Below are positions 9,740 through 18,481 of a stretch of 64,000 nucleotides of DNA, piece after piece. A program made the translations under genes and the position numbers. The stretch comes from Notoacmeibacter sp. MSK16QG-6. Lineage in GTDB: Bacteria; Pseudomonadota; Alphaproteobacteria; Rhizobiales; Rhizobiaceae. A model generated the notes under the pieces. The model was given only the letters and a program-made list of their open reading frames with translations, searched no databases and was not told the DNA's origin. The stretch is taken from assembly GCF_024158145.1 (NCBI RefSeq), contig NZ_JAMYXM010000001.1, forward strand, positions 620,001-684,000, given 5' to 3'. Numbering within the stretch: position 1 is the stretch's first letter; the number at the start of each line of letters is the position of its first letter.

Positions 9740-11047
9740 CTAGCCCTGCTTGGGTCTGGTCCGTTTAGCACCGGGATGTAAATTTCTTTGGCGTGAATGG
9801 GTCGAAGATCGCGCGCTCCCTGTCGGGGTTGTGGTTGATGCGCTCTCCGCCGAAAGAACGAGAAGGAATGTCGCTAAGATCGATATCGCATATGTGCGGA
9901 GCGGGTAGTCAACCAGAGAATGGGCCAAAATCGCGATAAGACCGATTATTGCCGGAAGGCTCTCTGTTCGACTTCGCATAAGCAGCCGAACGACGTAAGC
10001 AAAAAATGCGGCTAGCAAGACAGCTGCCGCTCCTCCCCCCTCTAAGAGCAGTTCCAGATAATCATTATGCGCGTGATTGATCTGTACGTGGAAAATAGTC
10101 AATTCGTAGCTTTTATAGGCTCTCAAAAAAGAACCGAAACCAGTGCCGAACGGAAGATTGTCGAGCGCGGCTCGCCAAGTTGTCGCGAATGCTTCAATGC
10201 GAACCATGTCTAGACCGGTTTCGTCGGTCTCTACCTGCCATGCAAGGCCGAAATAAGCGAGGCAAGTGAGTCCGATGAGCATTCCCAAGCCAATCCGCAT
10301 AGATCGGTGGCCAGAAAAGATCATTGCGACTCCCAGAGCCGCGACGCCAGTTCCAGCGAACGCTGCCGCTTGCGAACTGGTCGCGAACAGCGTCACGAGC
10401 GCCAATATGCAGTAAGCGATCGCACCCACCAGCATACTGCGGCGAAGAAGATAGAATATCATTAAAACCATCGTCGCAAACACCAGTGTTCCGAAATGGT
10501 TTCGGTTGGCGAAGATACCGGCAGAAGCCTCATAACCGACGAATTCGATCTTGCCGGTCGATATCGCGGCATAACTCATTAACGCAAAGACCACGTTGAG
10601 AAGCGTGCCTACAAGAACATAGGATACCAGGCTATTACGCTCTGCCGGCTCGAAGCTGGTAACGGCCATTGCATAAATCGTAAGGCTTGCGATCCAGAAA
10701 AGACTATCGAGAGTTCGACCGGGGGCCAATGAGATCGAATGCCAAGATATCTGCTCGAGACCGAAACGGGCGTTTTCGAAAATATCGGTACGACCCAATC
10801 GCGCCAAATCTATCGGCAATGGCAAAAGTTGGATGAGACAAAGTACTGTTGCCGCCACACCCAACCCGATAGCCACCGATAGAGAGCGCGTACGCCGCGT
10901 ATCAGTTAGTACAAATAGGCTGGATGCGACAATGATAAGCTGTAGCAGGGAATCCACCACGAGATGGGCGGCCGTGCCCCCACCGAAAAGAAGAGCGCAA
11001 AGTGTGGCTACGCCCAATACGTTTTTTCTCTGATCGGACATGGTCAT
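9740..11047 (-). CDS. O-antigen ligase / Wzy-type polymerase family membrane protein
   Basis: A 435-residue polytopic membrane protein with about ten or more hydrophobic segments. The family hallmarks are the AGIFANRNHFGT segment in the middle and the large periplasmic loop ending in HNDYLELLLEGG before the last membrane helices, as in O-antigen ligases and Wzy polymerases. In this locus, beside a Wzc kinase and an initiating transferase, polymerase is the more likely role. The ATG at 11047 overlaps the stop of the upstream gene by 4 bp (ATGA). The C-terminal tail is basic. Confidence 0.85.
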   Translation of the reverse strand: MTMSDQRKNVLGVATLCALLFGGGTAAHLVVDSLLQLIIVASSLFVLTDTRRTRSLSVAIGLGVAATVLCLIQLLPLPIDLARLGRTDIFENARFGLEQISWHSISLAPGRTLDSLFWIASLTIYAMAVTSFEPAERNSLVSYVLVGTLLNVVFALMSYAAISTGKIEFVGYEASAGIFANRNHFGTLVFATMVLMIFYLLRRSMLVGAIAYCILALVTLFATSSQAAAFAGTGVAALGVAMIFSGHRSMRIGLGMLIGLTCLAYFGLAWQVETDETGLDMVRIEAFATTWRAALDNLPFGTGFGSFLRAYKSYELTIFHVQINHAHNDYLELLLEGGGAAAVLLAAFFAYVVRLLMRSRTESLPAIIGLIAILAHSLVDYPLRTYAISILATFLLVLSAESASTTTPTGSARSSTHSRQRNLHPGAKRTRPKQG

Positions 11048-12255
11048 TGGTCTATCTTGACCAGTTTCACGCTTCGTACAGCAAGCCTACCGCTATACCG
11101 CGTCTTAAAGCTTCCTTTCACGCTCTGGCCGGCAAGGTAGACGCGCCCAAAGCGACATTGGGCCATGCCATTGCCAAACTCGCTCTCAAATTCAGTCCAA
11201 TCGAAACTGCCCGTAGGAAGTTCGACAGAGACCAGGGAGAATCGTCGCGGCTCCAGACAATCAATTTTAAAAATTAATGGCTTGCCGGCATATAAGCCAT
11301 TCGCCTGCGCTTCAATCCGCAAGCTTAACTGTCCGGGAGGTAGGGAAATATATTGAGAGAATCCTACTTCCCGAACGGGCTTGTCGCGGAAATTAACATC
11401 AATGCGAGGTTCACTTTCGCCGGTCCGTTCAACGGTTGCGTTGGTGCTACTCCGAAGTGACCAATCCCACGGTAAACCGCTCGGCTGCTTTGCAAAGTCT
11501 GAGTTGAAAATGTAACCAATACTCTCGTTGGGTGGCAGAAGCTGACGAAAGTGGCGATGTCCAAGCCCATACTGCCGGTGGGCGATAAATTTCTTTGCTA
11601 CGATTCGATCGATATCACTAAGCTCGTCGCTGTGTCGCCGCTCGAGACCGCTCGTCAGAAGATAGACAATTTGATAGCCGTTATCTTGATTTGCCAGAAC
11701 ATTGATGGCTGGTCGAGCCCATGGCGGTTCGAGTTTAAGTTCCGCGCGTAATGCATCGCGCCCTTCGGGCGTCGCGGTCAAAGCAGCAAAAAGTTCGGCC
11801 ATCGAGCTTCCGGCATTAGGATTTCGCCGCAGAGCTTGTGAGACGACTGAAATCGCAGACTTATAGTCCGACATTTGAACATAATGAGCTGCAATAATAC
11901 TGGCGGCTAACCGGTCGGTTTGATCTAGGCTGAGCGCAGCTTTCGCAAGTTCTATAGCCGCTTCAGTTCGCCGCTCGTAAGCCCTAACTATCGCCAAGCT
12001 GGATAGAAAGCGGCTTTCTAATGGATTGACTTTCGCCGATCGCTCAGCAACCGCCGTAATTTGGGCACGGGCTTCTTCAGACTCAGCGATCCGATCAATG
12101 TTCGTCCTGACAAGGCTGAGAGCCGCCTCATCATTATAAGGATCAATCGCAAGAGATTGGCCAGGTGAGGAACCGGCTAATCCGTCACTCAGCGCGTTCC
12201 AGCCGATCGCGAATAGCAACACCAGCCCTACGGAAACGATCGTATATCGAGTCAT
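11044..12255 (-). CDS. Unrecognised membrane-anchored protein in EPS operon (TPR-like, possible jelly-roll C-terminus)
   Basis: I do not recognise this 403-residue protein as a named family. One hydrophobic segment (about residues 4-22) looks like a membrane anchor or uncleaved signal. Residues of about 30-200 are helical with TPR-like spacing (AERSAKVNPLESRF, ELAKAALSLDQTDRLA, SVVSQALRRNPNAGSS). The last 140 residues are strand-rich, with a DWTEFESEF...RVYLAG...RSVKLVKID pattern reminiscent of jelly-roll carbohydrate-binding modules; that is inference. The ATG at 12255 follows GAGG; a GTG at 12264 is possible. Its first 71 bp overlap the end of the Wzc gene in another frame, and its stop overlaps the polymerase start. 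A role in polymer assembly or chain handling is a guess from context. Confidence 0.75.
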   Translation of the reverse strand: MTRYTIVSVGLVLLFAIGWNALSDGLAGSSPGQSLAIDPYNDEAALSLVRTNIDRIAESEEARAQITAVAERSAKVNPLESRFLSSLAIVRAYERRTEAAIELAKAALSLDQTDRLAASIIAAHYVQMSDYKSAISVVSQALRRNPNAGSSMAELFAALTATPEGRDALRAELKLEPPWARPAINVLANQDNGYQIVYLLTSGLERRHSDELSDIDRIVAKKFIAHRQYGLGHRHFRQLLPPNESIGYIFNSDFAKQPSGLPWDWSLRSSTNATVERTGESEPRIDVNFRDKPVREVGFSQYISLPPGQLSLRIEAQANGLYAGKPLIFKIDCLEPRRFSLVSVELPTGSFDWTEFESEFGNGMAQCRFGRVYLAGQSVKGSFKTRYSGRLAVRSVKLVKIDQ

Positions 12256-14554
12256 TGACCTCACGTCTCGACTGTGCCGTTTCCTGAGCGTCAGAGTGCG
12301 ATACTGCCTCTGGTTTGCTCAGCGATGGCGTCTCAGCAGAGCCTGCATATTGATAGTATTCGTAGGACATATATCGATAGCCAGAATAGCCATCGGTCAA
12401 GCCGGCATCGAATTTGTTAAAGACTGCGCCAACCAGCTGCCCGCCAGCGCGACGTATCCGCTCAGCTGCGTGAGCGGCTGACTTTCGCAAAACCTGCTTT
12501 TGCGAAACGACAAGTATTGTGCCCTCAGCGAGTCGCGAAATCACGGGGGCATCGGACAGCCCCATGACCGGAGGGCAGTCGAAGATTATCAGATCGAAAC
12601 GTTCATCCAAAGCAGTAATCAACTTCGTCATACGGCTTGAAACAAGAAGGTCGACAGGATTTGGCGGTATTGTGCCGGCCGTCATTAGACGAAGATTTGG
12701 GTTTTCCGTCTGCCGGAAAACTTTGGTGGCGCCACGTTGGTCAAGTGTCCCGGTCAGGAGATTGGAGAGGCCAATAACATTGTCAGTCCCGAACATTCGA
12801 TGCTGGTTCGGTCGACGCATATCGGTATCGATCAGAAGTGTCCGCACACCGAGTGCGGCAAAATCTTGAGCGAGCTTGTGTGCGATTGTCGACTTCCCCT
12901 CGGATGGCTCTGTCGAGGTAACGGCAAGAGTGCGCGGGGTGCCATTTGCGCCAGAAAAGGAGAGCGCGGTGCGTAACGAACGAAACGCCTCCGAAATCGC
13001 GGACGTTGGCGAATTGAAATCAGCCAGCTTCGGATCGCCCGTTTTGATCAAAGGGATCAGGCCAAGCATGGGCAGATTAAGCTCTTTCTCAACCTGGTCC
13101 GGCGTCATGAATTTATTATTCAATAGTTCAATGAGAAAGATCGTTGCCGCCGCTAAAGTGCCAGCCAGAATGATGCCGAATAGCATACTCCAAGACCGTC
13201 TTGGAGCGTAAGGCGCAATGGGAACAGCAGCTGCTTCGATGATCTCGGCCTTGCGGCTCTGAAGATTGGAACCAACCCCAACTTCATTTAATTTACCTAT
13301 CAGGCTCTCATATTGGGACCGATTTGAATCCACTTCACGTTTTAAGATGGTATACTGGATTTTTTTGTCCTGAAAGGTCCGCTGCTCGTTCTCCAATTCG
13401 CTCAGCTTGGCTTTGAGATCCGCTTCGCGCGCCTGAGCCGCATCGTATTGTGCTCGGATCGATTCCCCCAATCCGTCGACGGCAAACTGAAGCTGTCGTT
13501 CCATCTCGCTAATTTGGCCTGCAAGATTCTGCATCACCGGGAAAGCTGGTTTAAACGTTGCAAGCTTCTCGCGATATTCTCCCTTCAAAGTGGAAATCTT
13601 GTTTCGTAATTCATTAAGTGCGTCGCTTTCTACCATTTCAGGTAGAAAAGCGCCGCGGTCCGCATCGAGTTGCTCAACCTTCCGGCCCAGAGTCAAACGC
13701 TCTTGAATCACTTCAGACAGCGATTCGTTTAGCGCGCCGATATTCTTGGCAACGAGTGAATCGTCATCGCCTGTTACCGTGATGTTTTGTGCTTTGGCGT
13801 AGTCCAGAAGTGCTTTTTCTGAGGTCTCTAGCTTCCCCTTGACCTCTCGAACCTGCTCGGTGATGAAATTTCGGGCAAGGTCGGAAGTCTCTGAACCGAT
13901 GTCCACGCCTTGGTCTATATAGGCACGAGCTGTCGCATTGGCGATTGCAGCAGCTAGCGCTGGGTCCGGGAATTTGGCATCGACATCAATAATGCTTGTA
14001 TTGCGTTGTTCCGTCGGCGTGACAATACTTTGCACCTTTGCAACGGCTAAACGATCACGCTCGTCAGCAGTCAATGACCCAGTATCAAGACCGCCAACCC
14101 CAAAAGCGCGCTCGAGAATATTCGAAAGGCTGAGACCGCCATTCAAGGCAAGAAATCGATTGTTCTGCGCCAGGTCGAGATCGGCTACAATGCGCTGCGC
14201 GATGCTTCGGCTTTTGATCCGCTCAATCGCGGTCATAATCGCACGTTCGTCACTGGTAGTCGCAGTCAGCTCAATGTCCTGAAGGACTTTGGCCGTCGGC
14301 ATTGTCAATTCGAGCCGCGCGGTTGCCAGATACATTTTTGGTGCGACGATTGAATAGATCAGGCCCAACAAGAGACCGACCAAAAGAAATATCCCAATCA
14401 GCCAGCGCCAACGGATTGCATGTCCGAGGATGGCTAAGAGGTCTATTTCCTTCTCATCTTCAACTTCGATCGACCCATATGATCGGCTGTAAGCAGCATC
14501 TACCGGCAATCCGACGGAAGAGCCTTCTGACCGCATCACATGTCGTTGAAGCAT
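12185..14554 (-). CDS. Wzc-type polysaccharide co-polymerase / tyrosine autokinase
   Basis: Inner-membrane protein that controls polysaccharide chain length and export through autophosphorylation. The 789-residue product has a Wzz domain with membrane segments at about 51-69 and 456-477, a long coiled-coil periplasmic region between them, and a BY-kinase domain. The kinase has Walker A SEGKST (about 551-556), Walker A' LLIDTDMRRP (573-582) and Walker B LIIFDCPP (655-662). Seven tyrosines are clustered at about 723-736 as autophosphorylation sites. I chose the ATG at 14554 because GGAG lies 6 bases upstream; a GTG at 14566 is in frame. It is the first gene of the leftward EPS operon and overlaps the next gene by 71 bp. 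Confidence 0.92.
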   Translation of the reverse strand: MLQRHVMRSEGSSVGLPVDAAYSRSYGSIEVEDEKEIDLLAILGHAIRWRWLIGIFLLVGLLLGLIYSIVAPKMYLATARLELTMPTAKVLQDIELTATTSDERAIMTAIERIKSRSIAQRIVADLDLAQNNRFLALNGGLSLSNILERAFGVGGLDTGSLTADERDRLAVAKVQSIVTPTEQRNTSIIDVDAKFPDPALAAAIANATARAYIDQGVDIGSETSDLARNFITEQVREVKGKLETSEKALLDYAKAQNITVTGDDDSLVAKNIGALNESLSEVIQERLTLGRKVEQLDADRGAFLPEMVESDALNELRNKISTLKGEYREKLATFKPAFPVMQNLAGQISEMERQLQFAVDGLGESIRAQYDAAQAREADLKAKLSELENEQRTFQDKKIQYTILKREVDSNRSQYESLIGKLNEVGVGSNLQSRKAEIIEAAAVPIAPYAPRRSWSMLFGIILAGTLAAATIFLIELLNNKFMTPDQVEKELNLPMLGLIPLIKTGDPKLADFNSPTSAISEAFRSLRTALSFSGANGTPRTLAVTSTEPSEGKSTIAHKLAQDFAALGVRTLLIDTDMRRPNQHRMFGTDNVIGLSNLLTGTLDQRGATKVFRQTENPNLRLMTAGTIPPNPVDLLVSSRMTKLITALDERFDLIIFDCPPVMGLSDAPVISRLAEGTILVVSQKQVLRKSAAHAAERIRRAGGQLVGAVFNKFDAGLTDGYSGYRYMSYEYYQYAGSAETPSLSKPEAVSHSDAQETAQSRREVNDSIYDRFRRAGVAIRDRLERAE

Positions 14555-15045
14555 TTCAGTCTCCACGGAATCTGTGGCTTGTCGTCTAGCGAGCTAGATT
14601 CAGCTTTATAGCAGAATCCGACCATGAAAAATTCAGAGACGCAGCCATTAGGGGCTTATTGTCATTATCACTAAAATTCGCGCGCTCACAGTGTGCTTAC
14701 TCACCACCCTATTAACACATCATATATTGCAGCATTTGAGCCGCGCGACGCCATGGACCGGCACCCGGCTTGACCTGAGCTACTAATGGCTTGGCATAAG
14801 CATTTCTACGGCCAAGATGTGGCAGTGCGGATAGGTATTTCACCTGGGGACCAACATCCACTCGTAACAGTAGGCAGCGGAACTAAAAAGAAGGTTTCAC
14901 GCGTCTCGAAATGAATTTTCAGCGATATTGTTCAAGAGGTTTTTTCGGCGATATGATTTCACACCAGAAGCCGTCCTAAATTTGTATTCTCTTAGACTCA
15001 GTACGTGCATCGATGCATTTTCAGACCTTCTCAGCGCGCTCTAAG
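14555..15045. other. Long AT-rich intergenic region between the EPS operon and guaA
   Basis: No convincing gene was found in these 491 bp. The region must hold the promoter of the leftward EPS operon. Visible structures are an inverted repeat TCTAGC-GA-GCTAGA at 14585-14598, 31 bp upstream of the wzc start, and a perfect 12-bp palindrome TGCATCGATGCA at 15006-15017, close to the guaA stop. I could not assign a confident -35/-10 pair, and no intrinsic terminator for guaA is evident. Confidence 0.5.
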
Positions 15046-16608
15046 TTACTCCCACTCGATTGTGCCGGGGGGTTTGGAAGTGACGTCGTAAACCACACGG
15101 TTGATGCCGCGCACCTCATTAATGATTCGTGTCGCGGCATTACCCAGAAACTCCATGTCAAAGGGATAGAAGTCGGCTGTCATGCCGTCGACAGAGGTCA
15201 CAGCGCGAAGTGCGCAAACGAATTCATAAGTTCGGCCATCGCCCATCACGCCGACCGTCTGCACCGGCAGCAGCACGGCAAATGCTTGCCAGATCGCATC
15301 GTAAAGGCCGGCCTTTCGAATTTCGTCGAGATAGATGGCGTCGGCTTCCTGCAGGATGCGGATCTTTTCGCGCGTCACGCCGCCCGGCAGGCGAATGGCA
15401 AGGCCCGGCCCCGGGAAAGGATGGCGGCCGATGAAGCTCTCCGGAAGGCCCTGTTCCCTTCCGAGTTCGCGAACCTCGTCCTTGAACAGTTCGCGTAGCG
15501 GCTCCACGAGCTGCATATTCATGCGCTCAGGCAGACCGCCAACATTGTGATGGCTTTTGATCGTGACGGACGGTCCGCCGGTAAAGGACACGCTTTCGAT
15601 CACATCGGGGTAAAGAGTGCCCTGGGCCAGGAAGTCCGCTCCCCCTACCTTTTTCGCCTCTTCCTGGAAGACATCGATAAAGAGCCTGCCGATCGTCTTG
15701 CGCTTCTTCTCCGGGTCGGCCTCGCCTTCCAGCGCGCCGATAAAAGTGTCCGACGCATCCACATGAACCAGCGGAATATTGTAATGCTCGCGAAACATGG
15801 CGACGACTTCCGCCGCTTCATCCTTTCGCATCACGCCATGATCGACGAGAATGCAGGTGAGCTGATCGCCCACCGCCTCGTGGATGAGGAGCGCGGCAAC
15901 GGACGAATCGACGCCGCCGGACAGCCCGCAGATCACCTTGCCGTCACCAACCTGCTCGCGGATCGCGGCGATAGCCTGATCCTTGTAGGCCGCCATCGTC
16001 CAGTCGCCCTTCAGCCCGGCGATTTTGTGGACAAAGTTGGACAGCAGCCTGGCGCCGTCTGGCGTATGGACCACCTCAGGATGGAACTGAACGGCGTAAT
16101 ATTGACGCGCTTCGTCGGCAGTCGCGGCAAGCGGAGCGTTTGGCGACGCGGCAATGACCTCGAAGCCATCCGGCAATTTGGTTACGCGGTCACCGTGGCT
16201 CATCCAGACCTGATGTTTCTGGCCGGTGTCCCAGACGCCATCGAAAAGCGGCGATGGCTTCAGTATCTCAACGAAAGCGCGGCCGAATTCGCGGTGGTGA
16301 CCGCCCTCCACCGCGCCGCCCAGCTGCGCGCACATGGTCTGCTGGCCATAGCAGATGCCAAGGACCGGCAGGCCGCTGTCAAAAACGATTTGCGGGGCGC
16401 GCGGACTGTCAATCTCGACAGTCGAGGCCGGACCGCCGGAAAGGATGACGGCTTTTGGATTTAGCCGGTGAAAGCCCTCTTCTGCGCTCTGGAACGGCAC
16501 AATCTCCGAGTAGACCCCAGCTTCGCGGACACGCCGCGCGATGAGCTGCGTCACCTGGCTGCCAAAATCGATAATGAGGACGGTATCGGGATGGGCTGTC
16601 TCTGTCAT
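15046..16608 (-). CDS. guaA: GMP synthase (glutamine-hydrolysing)
   Basis: Converts XMP, glutamine and ATP to GMP in the cytosol. The 520-residue protein has an N-terminal class I glutamine amidotransferase domain ([14 protein letters not shown], nucleophile Cys86 in GICYGQQT, His176 and Glu178 in QFHPEV). The ATP-pyrophosphatase domain has the P-loop SGGVDSS at about 230-236, and the C-terminal dimerisation part ends with GTIEWE, as in the family. The other GMP-branch gene, guaB, lies about 9 kb to the right on the same strand. Confidence 0.97.
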   Translation of the reverse strand: MTETAHPDTVLIIDFGSQVTQLIARRVREAGVYSEIVPFQSAEEGFHRLNPKAVILSGGPASTVEIDSPRAPQIVFDSGLPVLGICYGQQTMCAQLGGAVEGGHHREFGRAFVEILKPSPLFDGVWDTGQKHQVWMSHGDRVTKLPDGFEVIAASPNAPLAATADEARQYYAVQFHPEVVHTPDGARLLSNFVHKIAGLKGDWTMAAYKDQAIAAIREQVGDGKVICGLSGGVDSSVAALLIHEAVGDQLTCILVDHGVMRKDEAAEVVAMFREHYNIPLVHVDASDTFIGALEGEADPEKKRKTIGRLFIDVFQEEAKKVGGADFLAQGTLYPDVIESVSFTGGPSVTIKSHHNVGGLPERMNMQLVEPLRELFKDEVRELGREQGLPESFIGRHPFPGPGLAIRLPGGVTREKIRILQEADAIYLDEIRKAGLYDAIWQAFAVLLPVQTVGVMGDGRTYEFVCALRAVTSVDGMTADFYPFDMEFLGNAATRIINEVRGINRVVYDVTSKPPGTIEWE

Positions 16609-16794
16609 GGCAAGGCCGTATCCGATCGGGCGGCAAGGTGCAATGCGCTAAGATAACGGGCTTTGCCGATCTCCCCGCATTATCTTGGACTGACAAATAT
16701 CAATCGCTTGAAACGGAAACGTTTATCGGTCTGACCGTTGATGGCATGGCAGGCGGATTGAGGCTTGCCGCAGATTGATCGAAAGGAATGCCCC

Positions 16795-17289
16795 ATGTCG
16801 ATTTCCAATCTCGAAGACCTCTTCGAGCACACGCTGAAAGACATTTATTTCGCAGAAAACCACATTCACAAAAACCTTCCCGACATGATCGAGAAGGCCA
16901 GCAGCACCAAGCTCAAGACCGCTTTGAAAGATCATCGCAAGGAAACGGAAGAGCAGATCGAACGGCTGAAGTCTGTTTTCAAAATTCTGGGCAAGAAGGC
17001 GGAAGGCGAAGAGTGCCCAGCCATCGAAGGCATCGTGAAAGAAGCCGGCGAGCTGCTCTCCGAGATTGACGACAAGGCAACGCGCGATGCGGCTATCGTC
17101 TCCAGCGCCCAGGCTGTCGAGCACTACGAGATCACTCGCTATGGCACGCTCATCACCTGGGCTGCCGAACTAGGCCTCGACAAGGAAGTCACCAATCTTC
17201 TGAGAGATACGCTCAGCGAAGAAGACAGCGCCGACGAAAAGCTGACGGCTCTTGCCGAAGAACGCCTGAACGAAAAAGCCAATAGCTAA
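16795..17289 (+). CDS. YciE/YciF-type ferritin-like protein (DUF892)
   Basis: A 164-residue all-helical protein resembling the DUF892 / YciE-YciF family of ferritin-like four-helix bundles linked to stress responses; no enzymatic role is established. Family signs are the opening NLEDLFEHTLKDIYFAENHI, LKTALKDHRKETEEQIERL, and SAQAVEHYEITRYGTLITWA with the acidic and histidine residues expected of a di-metal bundle. The ATG at 16795 has AAAGGA seven bases or so upstream; an ATG at 16765 is in frame but lacks homology. It is divergent from guaA and converges with the mtnN gene across a strong hairpin. Confidence 0.88.
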   Translation: MSISNLEDLFEHTLKDIYFAENHIHKNLPDMIEKASSTKLKTALKDHRKETEEQIERLKSVFKILGKKAEGEECPAIEGIVKEAGELLSEIDDKATRDAAIVSSAQAVEHYEITRYGTLITWAAELGLDKEVTNLLRDTLSEEDSADEKLTALAEERLNEKANS

Positions 17290-17305
17290 TTCGCGTTAGC
17301 CGACA

Positions 17306-17340
17306 GAGCGGCGGGACGGCGTGTTTCCGCCCCGCCGCTC
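17306..17340. terminator. Convergent hairpin between yciE-like gene and mtnN
   Basis: GAGCGGCGGG at 17306-17315 pairs with CCCGCCGCTC at 17331-17340. There is no clear T-tract on either strand, but the position between two converging genes suits a shared transcription end. The right arm reaches into the stop codon of the leftward mtnN gene. Confidence 0.55.
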
Positions 17341-17989
17341 ATGAAAGCAGGCCGTCCTCGATTGCCTCTTCAAGGACATCCACAGCATCTGCGAGCTTTT
17401 CGTCGAGGACAGGCAGCAGTCGGGTCCAGTCATCGAAATGTCGAAGGTCCTCGGCGCCGTCCGATACGCCGCGAACACCGATAAGCGGCACACCGAAACG
17501 CATGGCGGCGCGCAGATGTGCAAATGTCTCCATATCGACCAGTTCGGCTTCAATATCGTCATAAGCAGATCCGGAAACGATATTGCCGCCAGTAGAGAGC
17601 GAGGCGGTCGGTATGTCCGGAATGCGAAGCGGCATGAGCAGCGTCGCCGGTAAATCGAGAAAGGGCGTCTCACCCTTTGGAAACCCCAACGCGCTGGCAT
17701 CCATATCGCGATAGGCGACAGACTCGATCTGATAGGCCTCACCCTGCTCAAGCGTTCGACTACCGGCAGAGCCAAGAGATACGATCAGCGACGGCAGCCG
17801 GCCGGCCCCTTGTAGGGTGGCCAAGGCGATGCCGAGCTCCACGGCTGCTTCGACGGGCCCGACGCCGGTACGACAGGGTGTGAAACGGGTTTTTAGAGCC
17901 GCTCCATACTCCTGATCGGTCGCCATGACATAAAGGACATCATGGCCGGATACCGTCTTGAGGCAGGTCATCGGATCGATCATCGCCAT
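17339..17989 (-). CDS. mtnN: 5'-methylthioadenosine/S-adenosylhomocysteine nucleosidase-like protein
   Basis: Probable nucleoside phosphorylase-fold hydrolase that cleaves adenine from MTA or SAH. The 216-residue product has a nucleosidase pattern: an acidic residue in ATDQEYG near the N-terminus, TGVGPVEAA, VSLGSAGS, VDMETFAHLRAA (normally DMEGAA) and RGVSDGAED with the catalytic Asp. The variant DMETFA and weak N-terminus make it a divergent member, so the substrate is uncertain. The ATG at 17989 starts one base after the tspO stop. A longer open frame to 18109 overlaps tspO and is rejected. Confidence 0.78.
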   Translation of the reverse strand: MAMIDPMTCLKTVSGHDVLYVMATDQEYGAALKTRFTPCRTGVGPVEAAVELGIALATLQGAGRLPSLIVSLGSAGSRTLEQGEAYQIESVAYRDMDASALGFPKGETPFLDLPATLLMPLRIPDIPTASLSTGGNIVSGSAYDDIEAELVDMETFAHLRAAMRFGVPLIGVRGVSDGAEDLRHFDDWTRLLPVLDEKLADAVDVLEEAIEDGLLS

Positions 17990-17990
17990 G

Positions 17991-18443
17991 TCAATTGTTA
18001 CTAGCAATGGTTGCGTTGAGCGCCGTCGCGTAGCCGACCCATATCGCATAAGGGGCGAAAAGTAGCGCGGCGACCCGATCGGGAACCCAACTGACCACGA
18101 TAAATGCAATAATGGCGACCAACAGTAAGCCTATGACAATCAGCGCCAGGCTGGGCCGATGCGCCATGAAGAAGACAGGCGTCCAAGCAAAGTTCAGAAT
18201 GAGCGCCACGACCCATATCGTCATCGCTGCACCTGTCGGCGCACGCATGAAGGTTCGCGCGCCGGCGATTGCGATCAGGACATAAAGGATCGTCCAGGCG
18301 AGCGGAAAGAGCCAGTTCGGGGGCGTAAAGGACGGCTTGTTCAGCGACTGATACCAGCTTCCCGTATCGGTCTGCGAACCGATTAGCAGCCCCCCGCCCA
18401 AGGTGACGAGCAAGAACACTGCGTAGGTAATGATAGATGACAT
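17991..18443 (-). CDS. tspO: TspO/MBR family tryptophan-rich sensory protein
   Basis: A 150-residue membrane protein with five hydrophobic segments. The family signature is visible: WYQSLNKPSFTPPNWLFPLAW in the loop and start of helix 2, LNFAWTPVFF in helix 3-4, and a tryptophan-rich composition. TspO proteins bind tetrapyrroles and affect their export or turnover under oxygen or stress; the exact role here is not shown. AAGGA precedes the ATG by about 7 bases. It is followed after one base by mtnN. Confidence 0.92.
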   Translation of the reverse strand: MSSIITYAVFLLVTLGGGLLIGSQTDTGSWYQSLNKPSFTPPNWLFPLAWTILYVLIAIAGARTFMRAPTGAAMTIWVVALILNFAWTPVFFMAHRPSLALIVIGLLLVAIIAFIVVSWVPDRVAALLFAPYAIWVGYATALNATIASNN

Positions 18444-18481
18444 AATTGCGTCCTTGTCCTTTTCCGCCGACTTAGCGCGTC

